NCBI GenBank assembly: GCA_026389845.1
Contig: JAPLHB010000109.1
Coordinates: 1-64,000, forward strand
DNA from: Chloroflexota bacterium
Lineage (GTDB): Bacteria; Chloroflexota; Anaerolineae; CG2-30-64-16
Length of the DNA: 64,000 bases
Direction of reading: 5' to 3'
In this document: positions 55,756 to 64,000 of the stretch, in pieces
How the letters are laid out: each line of letters starts with the position of its first letter
Numbering within the stretch: the first letter of the stretch is position 1
Program-made: the position numbers and the translations under genes
Notes under the pieces: model-generated
What the model was told of the DNA's origin: nothing
Seen by the model: only the letters and a program-made list of their open reading frames with translations
Database searches by the model: none

Positions 55756-56478
55756 CCGACTCCGTAACGCGTTCAGCACGGTTGTGAAATCCTCTGGGTA
55801 GGGCGCCTCGAAGACGTTCGCCGCGCCCGTTGCCGGATGGCGAAGCGCCAGCGACCGGGCGTGCAGGCCGAGCCGGTCTAGCAGCGACCGCTCAACCCCC
55901 TCTTCAACCACAGGCCCCGGCGCCAGTGTCGAACGATAAATCGCCGCGCCGTCGCCGTAGAGCGGGTCAACCGCGATCGGGCAGCCCAGGACGGCCAGGT
56001 GCGCGCGAATCTGGTGCGTGCGCCCGGTGTGCGGGCGCGCTTCGACCAGCGTGTAGCGGCCAAGCCGCTCCAGCACGCACAGGTCGGTGACGCTCGGCTT
56101 GCCAGCATGGGGGTCTATCACGGTGCGGTGCTTGCGGTCGCCGTCAATCCGCAGCGGCAGGTCAACCGTGCGCTCCTCCCACGCCGGCGATCCGATGACC
56201 AACGCGTGATAGACCTTGACGACGCCGTGCGTCTCGAATTGGGTATTGAGCGCCCGGTGCGCCTCCGCGGTTCGCGCCAGAACTACGACGCCGCTGGTGT
56301 GCCGATCGAGCCGATGCACCGTCCACAGTCGGCCGTAGACCGGCTCCAGGACGGATTTCAGGTGCGGGCCGGGCGTCCAGCCGTCGGGTAACGCCGGCAG
56401 CCCGGCCGGTTTGTTGACCACCAGCAGGTATCCATCGGCCCAAAGAACCATCCCCTCGGGTTTGATCTCACCGTCCAA
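55678..56478 (-). CDS. RluA-family RNA pseudouridine synthase
   Basis: 266 residues. LLVVNKPAGLPALP, then the catalytic motif HRLDRHTSGVVVLAR with its Asp, ARPHTGRTHQIRAHLAVLG and PLYGDG, all typical of RluA/RsuA-like enzymes acting on rRNA or tRNA; there is no N-terminal S4 domain. The last 20-25 residues (after VLNALRSRF) are encoded by MITE copy D, so the natural C-terminus and stop were probably replaced by insertion. ATG 56478. Which uridine is modified cannot be told. Confidence 0.88.
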   Translation of the reverse strand: MDGEIKPEGMVLWADGYLLVVNKPAGLPALPDGWTPGPHLKSVLEPVYGRLWTVHRLDRHTSGVVVLARTAEAHRALNTQFETHGVVKVYHALVIGSPAWEERTVDLPLRIDGDRKHRTVIDPHAGKPSVTDLCVLERLGRYTLVEARPHTGRTHQIRAHLAVLGCPIAVDPLYGDGAAIYRSTLAPGPVVEEGVERSLLDRLGLHARSLALRHPATGAANVFEAPYPEDFTTVLNALRSRFAIPQDSLPTVCHSERPHLEPLATM

Positions 56479-56536
56479 GTTGCCCCTACCCCTTTCGTGT
56501 TGCGCAAGTATACTTCACGCGGTGGGGAAAGCGAAA

Positions 56537-56610
56537 ACTTGTCCCTTCACTCCTTTCAGGGCAAGCTCTGAGAGAAGCGAAGGAAACGGACACCAGACGG
56601 CGTCCGTTTC
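56537..56610. repeat. Dispersed repeat and hairpin in the intergenic region
   Basis: 56537-56584 closely matches 40995-41042 (shared TTCAGGGCAAGCTCTGAGAG). It is followed by GAAACGGAC (56583-56591) and GTCCGTTTC (56602-56610), a 9-bp hairpin. The stretch 56479-56693 otherwise holds no gene that I can see. Confidence 0.6.
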
Positions 56611-56693
56611 GTTGCACTCCCTGCCCATCTGTGCTAGAATCGCGTCGGATTCCCCATTGACCGCAAGTCGGAGCTTGTCTACAAGGTTTTTTC

Positions 56694-58356
<1,663 letters not shown>

Positions 58357-58361
58357 CAGCC

Positions 58362-59030
58362 ATGCCATTGACCGTCTCACGCCTGCGCGAGGCGCTGCGC
58401 GCGCCTCTGCCCGGCCTGCCTGTGCAGATGGGCATGGCGGCGCGGCCGCGTCCGGGCACCGAACGCATCCTCGACCCAAGCCTGGATTGTCGCCGCGCGG
58501 GCGTGCTGGTGCTGCTCTATCCGGTGGAACGTGCGACGCACCTCGGAGGTGCGTCGCACGTGGCAGAAGAAGATGACCTCTGCCTGGTGCTCACCCGGCG
58601 CACCGACGCGCTGGACAACCACCGCGGGCAGATCTCCTTCCCCGGCGGCAGTATGGATCCCGGTGAGACCGCGCAAGCGGCCGCCATCCGGGAGACATGG
58701 GAGGAGTTGGGGGTCAACGGGAACGGGCTGAAAGTGTTGGGGGCGCTCTCGCCGCTCTACATCCCGCCGAGCGGTTTTTGCATCTACCCGACGGTCGCTT
58801 ACTCAGCGCAGCGGCCGGCCTTCGTCCCCAACCCCGCGGAAGTGGCCGAAGTGCTGGAAGTGTCTCTGGCGCATCTGCTCGACCCGGCCACCCGTCAAGA
58901 AGAGACCTGGGAACTCCGCGGCCAGCCGGTGCGGGTGCCGTTCTACGTCGTGGGACATCACAAGGTGTGGGGCGCGACGGCAATGGTGTTGTGTGAGTTG
59001 TTGGCGGTGGTCAGGGTGTCCACACCGTGA
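58362..59030 (+). CDS. NUDIX hydrolase (CoA pyrophosphatase-like)
   Basis: 222 residues. NUDIX box GGSMDPGETAQAAAIRETWEE with LGV follows the pattern Gx5Ex7REUxEExGU. ISFPGG before it, and LxxYIPPSGFCIYPTV after it, are typical of the CoA/8-oxo-dGTP type family. An in-frame palindrome at 58531-58559 encodes VERATHLGGASHVAEE in the loop before the NUDIX sheet, so the family core is interrupted by repeat DNA but remains readable. ATG 58362 follows the tpl stop by 5 nt; no strong ribosome binding site is seen. Confidence 0.85.
   Translation: MPLTVSRLREALRAPLPGLPVQMGMAARPRPGTERILDPSLDCRRAGVLVLLYPVERATHLGGASHVAEEDDLCLVLTRRTDALDNHRGQISFPGGSMDPGETAQAAAIRETWEELGVNGNGLKVLGALSPLYIPPSGFCIYPTVAYSAQRPAFVPNPAEVAEVLEVSLAHLLDPATRQEETWELRGQPVRVPFYVVGHHKVWGATAMVLCELLAVVRVSTP
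58531..58559. repeat. Palindrome inside the NUDIX gene
   Basis: GTGCGACGCACCT (58531-58543) and AGGTGCGTCGCAC (58547-58559), a perfect 13-bp inverted repeat around CGG. It is read in frame. Confidence 0.85.
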
Positions 59031-59193
59031 CACCTTTGAGATTCGAGAAATCGGCGTCATCGGTCGCCAATCCTGCACCTCCATTGCCCTTTCCATTCGA
59101 CCAGCACTGCAAGCGATCATAGCGCACAACGGCGAAATGGGCAATCAATCCCTTACTGCCCCGGCGTCCCCACCAGGCGCTCGACATTGCCAA
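59011..59193 (-). pseudogene. Possible PIN-domain gene tail
   Basis: The minus-strand frame ends LATDDADFSNLKGVTVWTP, which resembles the end of VapC-type PIN proteins (LAT-x2-DF-x4-G-x-x-V). The rest of the frame and any start are not family-like, and the end overlaps the NUDIX gene. If real it is a degraded remnant. Confidence 0.22.
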
Positions 59194-59212
59194 AACAAAC
59201 TAGAAATTTGCA

Positions 59213-59241
59213 TTGACAATCGTGGCGCGTCGTGCTATATT
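59213..59241 (+). promoter_or_regulatory. Promoter of the repeat surface protein
   Basis: TTGACA (59213-59218), 17-nt spacer, TATATT (59236-59241). The leader would be about 245 nt and contains the inverted repeat at 59317-59384. Confidence 0.7.
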
Positions 59242-59316
59242 GTGAGTGGATACGGATTGTGCTTTCTTGCTTCATCCACAACGCGAGCCTCCTGAGCGGA
59301 GCAGTGTTTTTTGCTG

Positions 59317-59384
59317 CGCAGTCGAAGGATGCGGGCTTGCATCGAACATTCAGGCCTTCGCATGGCCGTATTCCTTCGACTGCG
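59317..59384. repeat. Inverted repeat in the leader of the surface protein
   Basis: CGCAGTCGAAGGA (59317-59329) and TCCTTCGACTGCG (59372-59384), perfect 13-bp arms. A second GC-rich palindrome (GTCCGGC / GCCGGAC) follows. No gene is seen between 59031 and 59495 on the plus strand. Confidence 0.72.
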
Positions 59385-59495
59385 TCCGGCACACCCCGCC
59401 GGACTTCGCTCACGCTACGCAGTGCTTCGTTAAGCAAGAACGTAGTCTATTTCCGCTAGCGGCAAATGGCAATGATCTGAAGAGAGGAACTCACC

Positions 59496-61505
59496 ATGAC
59501 CGCTCACACTCCGACCGACCGCACTCTGAAACTCACTCTCAAGCAGGCGCTGATCGTCAGCCTGAGCGTGCTCGGCTGTCTTTGGCTTCTGACTGTCGTC
59601 GCACCCGCCCAAGCCCAAGAGACCGCCTATCCCCCCTTTGGCGAGTACGTCCTCTTCTGGCAACCTGCCAACCATGACGCGGTCGGCTGCCAGACGCTCC
59701 CTGGTGCCGATCCGCCAGCCGCGCCGGCCTGTGGCGAAGCGTCGCCGCCAGCCGCCGGTGACTGTGCGGCCTGCCGGGGCGCGACCGAGGCAACCGTGCC
59801 CGACCGTCTGGCCTGCGGCTCGATCACCGCGGAGCCGCCTGAACACCTGTGGGCCGACCTCCTGGAGTTACAGGCCCGCGGCCAGGTCAAGATCCGCGAG
59901 CGGCTGCCCGACCAGCGCGGCCTGCGCTTGCGCGCCGACGCCGCGGCCGCGGCTCAGTTGAACGATCACCCGGAAACCGCGCGGCTCCTCCTCCTCGAAC
60001 CGGTTGCCGCGCCGCCTGGCGAGCGGCAAGACCAGGCCCCACCCACGCCCGCACCGACCGAGAACGCGCCGCAGCCGGTCAGCCCGCCCGTCGAAGCCGA
60101 GCCGCGAGCAGAGCAGCCGAGCGAATCGGCCCGCACAGAGCCGACGCCGTTGCCCGAAACTGCACCCGCCTGGCCGCTGAGCGAGATCATCACTTACACC
60201 TGGGTGAACAACCAGGGCGCCAACCCGCCGATCGCCTACAACTGGGTGGAGATCTCGCCGACCGGCACGATCGTGGCCCAAGGCGACGACACCTCTACTC
60301 AGGTCGAGCTGGGCTTCCCCTTCACCTTCTACGGCACGGACTATACCCGCGCCTTCGTCTCGTCCAACGGGTTCGTGAGCTTCGGCAGCGGCAGTACAAG
60401 TTACAACAATACCGGTATTCCTAGTGCAAACAGCCCCAATAACGCGATCTACGCGTTCTGGGATGATCTCAAGCCCGCGGGCGACGCGGACGGGAACGTA
60501 TACGTGCGACAGGTAGATGCTACCACTTATGTCGTGGAATGGCACCGCGTCAAGCGCCTCGCTGGCAGCAGCGACTATGAGACCTTCCAGATCATCCTCA
60601 ACGGCGCTAACAACACCATCCTGCTCCAGTACCAGACCGTTTCCGGCGTCGGTTCCAGCACCGTCGGCGTGGAGAACGGCGACGGCACCTTCGCCACCCA
60701 GTACGCCTACGACTCCAGCAGCGCCATCTTCAACGGGCTGGCAATCAAGTTCACGCCGGCCACACTGCCGGTCTATTCCATCCAGGGTACGGTAAGGGAC
60801 TACGACAACGTGCCGGTCGCGGCCGCCCAGGTGGTTGTGATCGCCGGCCCCTTGCGGCCTCAAGCTGCTACCGACGCCAACGGCGCCTACACGTTGACCG
60901 TCATCTCCGGCGCGTACACGCTGCAGGCGACCAAGGAGGGCTACTTCACGACCCCCACGCGCACCGTCACCCTGCCGCCGGATCAGGTCGGCGTAGATCT
61001 GACCTTCCCTGAGCGCTACACGATCAGCGGCATCGTGCGCGACTACGATGGCACACCGCTTGCCGGTGTGCGAGTAGCCACATCGGGCGGGCCGGTGTCC
61101 GCATCCACTTACACACCCGCCAGCGGCGTCTACACCCTGACCGTAATCGCCGGCAGCTACACCGTCGCGGCCGACCTGTACAACAACGCCATGAACCCGC
61201 CCGGCCGCACCGTGACCGTGCCGCCCAGCCAATCCGGCGTGGATTTCACTTTCCCCACGCGCTACACCATCAGCGGCACGGCGCGCGACAGTGACGGCGC
61301 GCCGCTCAGCAATGTAGCGATACACTATAGCGGCCCGATAGCCGGCGCGACCTGGGTGAACGCACAGGGGGTCTACACCATCACCGTCGCCGCGGGCACC
61401 TACAACCTGTCCGTCTATGCATCATCCTTTCCCCAACCCACCTGCGCAATCCGTGACCGTGCCGCCCAGCCGCAGCGACGTGAACTTCATTTTCCAGGTG
61501 TATAG
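59496..61505 (+). CDS. Tandem-repeat surface protein, N-terminal part up to frameshift
   Basis: 669 residues as read. ATG 59496 follows GAGAGGA. A signal segment (ALIVSLSVLGCLWLLTVVAPAQA), a Cys-containing region (residues about 55-110), a Pro/Glu-rich linker, then a beta domain (about 225-425: LGFPFTFYGTDYTRAFVSSNGFVSFG, AIYAFWDDLKP) like the C-terminal domain of the subtilase at 41086. From nt 60774 on, repeats of about 81 residues begin, each YTISGTVRDYDGTPL ... TVTVPPSQSGVDFTF, a carboxypeptidase-regulatory-like (CarboxypepD_reg) fold. After the third repeat the frame is lost at a CCCC run (61431-61434) and 23 unrelated residues precede the stop at 61505. Confidence 0.82.
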   Translation: MTAHTPTDRTLKLTLKQALIVSLSVLGCLWLLTVVAPAQAQETAYPPFGEYVLFWQPANHDAVGCQTLPGADPPAAPACGEASPPAAGDCAACRGATEATVPDRLACGSITAEPPEHLWADLLELQARGQVKIRERLPDQRGLRLRADAAAAAQLNDHPETARLLLLEPVAAPPGERQDQAPPTPAPTENAPQPVSPPVEAEPRAEQPSESARTEPTPLPETAPAWPLSEIITYTWVNNQGANPPIAYNWVEISPTGTIVAQGDDTSTQVELGFPFTFYGTDYTRAFVSSNGFVSFGSGSTSYNNTGIPSANSPNNAIYAFWDDLKPAGDADGNVYVRQVDATTYVVEWHRVKRLAGSSDYETFQIILNGANNTILLQYQTVSGVGSSTVGVENGDGTFATQYAYDSSSAIFNGLAIKFTPATLPVYSIQGTVRDYDNVPVAAAQVVVIAGPLRPQAATDANGAYTLTVISGAYTLQATKEGYFTTPTRTVTLPPDQVGVDLTFPERYTISGIVRDYDGTPLAGVRVATSGGPVSASTYTPASGVYTLTVIAGSYTVAADLYNNAMNPPGRTVTVPPSQSGVDFTFPTRYTISGTARDSDGAPLSNVAIHYSGPIAGATWVNAQGVYTITVAAGTYNLSVYASSFPQPTCAIRDRAAQPQRRELHFPGV

Positions 61506-64000
61506 CATTCGCGGCACGGTGCGTGATAATCATGGTCGGCCGGACGCCGACGTGACCGTTTCCACCAGCTCTGGCGACCCCATGCAGGCGTCGTCCACCA
61601 CGGCCGCGGACGGCGCGTATCGGCTCAGCGTTAAACCGGGCGCCTACCAGGTGAAGGTGAGCCAAGCGCCGTTTGCCAGCCCCGCGCCGCAGGCGGTAAC
61701 CGTGCCGCCCAGCCAGTCCGGCGTGGACTTCACCATTCTGATCTACACCATCGCCGGCACGATCCGGGATGGCTCCGGCCTGCCGCTGGGGGGCGCGGCC
61801 GTGAGCACCGGCTCGGGAGACCCCGTACAGACTTCGGCCATCTCGGCGGCCGATGGCTCATACCTGCTGCAGGTCATCACCGGCACCTACAACGTGCGGG
61901 CGACCTTCTCCGGCGCGACCAGTCCGCCCGCGCGGGTCGTGGCGACGCCGCCCGACGCAACAGGTGTGGACTTTGCCATTGCCGACCGCTTCACGATCCG
62001 CGGCGTCGTGCGCGACTACGACGGAACGTCGCTGGCGAATGCCACCGTGGCAACCGACTGGTGGTACGATCCGGTCCACATCTCCGACTCCACTGACGCT
62101 GCCGGGAGCTATGCGTTGATCGTTCCTGCCGGTACCTATCACATCAACGTTCAGAAGTACGGGCTTTTCAGCCCGCCGGCCCAGACCGTCGTCGTGCCAC
62201 CCAGCCGCACCGACGTGGACTTCACCTTCTCCACGCGCTACACGATCAGCGGCACGGTGCGCGACTACGATGGCACGCCGCTCTCCGGAGTCTCGGTCCA
62301 GACTTATTGGGGACCCGTTTCCGATTCCGACTACACCGGTGCCGATGGACTCTTCTCTCTCACGGTCATCTCCGGCACGTATGAGATCGCCGTGAGCAAG
62401 AGCGATCTCCCCAGCCCGCCGCGGCGAACCGTCACCGTGCCGCCCAGCCAGGCCGGCGTGGACTTCACCTTCCCCACGCGTTACACGATCAGCGGCACAG
62501 TGCGCGACTTCGATGGTACGCCGATGTCGAACGCCTCCGTTCACACGGACTACTACGGCCCAGTCTTCGCCTCCGATTGGACCGATACCAACGGTCTCTA
62601 TTCGCTTACTGTCGTTTCCGGCACCTACACGCTGGCGGTCGAGAAGAGCGGCTACCCTGGTCCGGCCGACCGGCAGATCATAGTGCCACCCAGCCGCACC
62701 GACGTAGACTTCATCTTCCCGACGCGTTACACGATCACCGGCACCGTGCGCGACTACGACGGCGTTCCCCTGCAGAATGCCCGAGTGTCCACCGACTACT
62801 ACAGCCCTGTCCACACCTACGATGACACCGACGCCAACGGCCTCTACGCACTCACGGTCGTCTCAGGCACCTACACCCTGGAGGCCAGCAAGAGTGGCTA
62901 TCCTGGGCCATCTACCCAGCAAGTGACCGTGCCGCCCAGCCGGACCAACGTGGATTTCACCTTCCCCGCGCGTTACACGATCACCGGCACGGTACGCTAC
63001 TACGATAGTGCACCCCTCTCCGGCGTTTCGGTCCAGGCCTACGGGGGCTCAGTTTCCGATTCTGACACGACCGGCGCCGACGGCCTCTACTCGCTCACGG
63101 TGGTTTCTGGCACCTACACGTTGGCGGCCAGCAAGAGCGGTTATGCCAGCCCGCCGCGCCAGCAAGTCACCGTGCCGCCCAGCCGCGCCGATGTGGATTT
63201 CACCTTCGTCCAACACTACACCGTGACCGGCACGGTGCGCGATTACGATGGCAAGCTGCTCTCCTGGGTCACGGTGCGCAGCAGTCCGCTGGACATCCAG
63301 GTCAATACCGATTCAAACGGCCGCTATACGATTCGCTTGCCGGGCGGGCTTTACTGCCTGAGCGTGGAGAATAGCTCCGATCGGCCGGCGCCGCCGCAAC
63401 AGCCGGTGTTCGTGCCGCCCAGTCAGGCCGACGTGGACTTCACCTATCCTCAGCGCTACACCATCCGCGGCACGGTGCGCGACGCCGACGGCACGCCGAT
63501 GCAAGGCGTTTCGGTCAACACCTACTCCGGGTCTGTTTCCGCCTACGACTATACCGGCAGCGACGGAACCTATGAGTTAATTGTTGTTGCCGGCGCGTAC
63601 CGGGTAGAGGCAGACAGGTATCCCCGCACCAGCCCCGAGGACCGATTCGTCACCGTGCCGCCCAACCAGACCGGCATTGACTTCCGCTTCCCGCCGGCCT
63701 CAGCCAGCAACAGCGCGGCCCTCGCCGCCGATCTGTCCGGGCCGGCGCAGCAATCCAATATCACCGGCATCGTGCGCGACTCCAGCGGCGCGGCGTTGGA
63801 AGGAATCGGGGTCAAGGCCAGCACCGGCAGTTGCTGGAACGAAACGACCGCGGCGACCGCGGCGACCGGCCGTTACACCCTCACCGTAAGCGCGGCCGAT
63901 ACCTACCTGGTAGAAGCGGGCGCCCAACGCCGCCTGGCGGCCGTTCCACCCGACGCGACTGGCGTGGACTTCACCCATCCGGGTCTGTTCACGATCGCCG
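61435..64000 (+). CDS. Tandem-repeat surface protein, continuation after frameshift (partial)
   Basis: The same repeat series continues in the +1 frame: PPAQSVTVPPSRSDVNFIF, YSIRGTVRDNHGRPDADV and then about nine more copies of the 81-residue unit (starts near 61500, 61743, 61986, 62238, 62481, 62724, 62967, 63219, 63462, 63756), and a further copy starts at 63990, at the window edge. No stop is met. Deleting one C from the run at 61431-61434 joins this to the preceding CDS into one protein. If translated on its own, GTG 61453 or 61498 or ATG 61582 could serve, but none has a good binding site. Confidence 0.75.

Overview
The window comes from a high-GC bacterium. The gene mix (TadE/TadG pilus proteins, ClpC, a LeuRS with a HIGH motif reading HIGHWYAM, large Thr/Pro-linked secreted proteins, many period-7 repeats) fits Chloroflexota, probably an Anaerolineae-like lineage. 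This assignment is inference from gene content; no rRNA is present.

Layout. 1-900: three minus-strand TadE/TadG pilus genes. 1.1-1.6 kb: a broken IS transposase carrying an 81-bp MITE. 1.8-6.4 kb: an exonuclease-DinG helicase, a PIN/antitoxin module flanked by 38-bp direct repeats, and efp. 6.6-8.6 kb: tRNA-Thr, a ResB-like membrane protein and uridine kinase. 8.6-29.5 kb: a long plus-strand surface-glycan locus with an aminotransferase, a CDP-6-deoxyhexose pathway including a C-methyltransferase, a Wzx flippase and ten glycosyltransferases. It also holds a secreted protein and an MntA/HepT toxin-antitoxin pair. 29.5-31.6 kb: a minus-strand oxidoreductase pair. 31.7-36.3 kb: tRNA-Ala(CGC), then a leucine-type T-box leader with tRNA-Ala(GGC) inside its stem III, an alpha/beta hydrolase, leuS and a RidA protein. 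36.5-40.7 kb: an S1-domain protein and clpC. 41-54 kb: an extracellular-protein island with a subtilase, two CAP-domain proteins and a 2,435-residue beta-propeller protein. 54-55.6 kb: a short ORF, an exosortase and an EpsI-like partner. 55.7-59 kb: RluA-type pseudouridine synthase, tyrosine phenol-lyase and a NUDIX hydrolase. 59.5-64 kb: a huge tandem-repeat surface protein, frameshifted and running off the window.

How it fits together. Much of the window builds or decorates the cell exterior: pili, glycan assembly and export, secreted proteins, and an exosortase pair. Several secreted proteins end in a short hydrophobic-basic motif of the type YLPxV-x-R, which may be an undescribed sorting signal.

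The second theme is repeat invasion. Heptanucleotide arrays, hairpin repeats and a MITE family with 7-bp target duplications sit between genes. Heptamer and hairpin arrays also lie in frame inside genes (aminotransferase, glycosyltransferase, leuS, exosortase, NUDIX).

The most unusual single object is the T-box riboswitch with a complete tRNA gene inside it.
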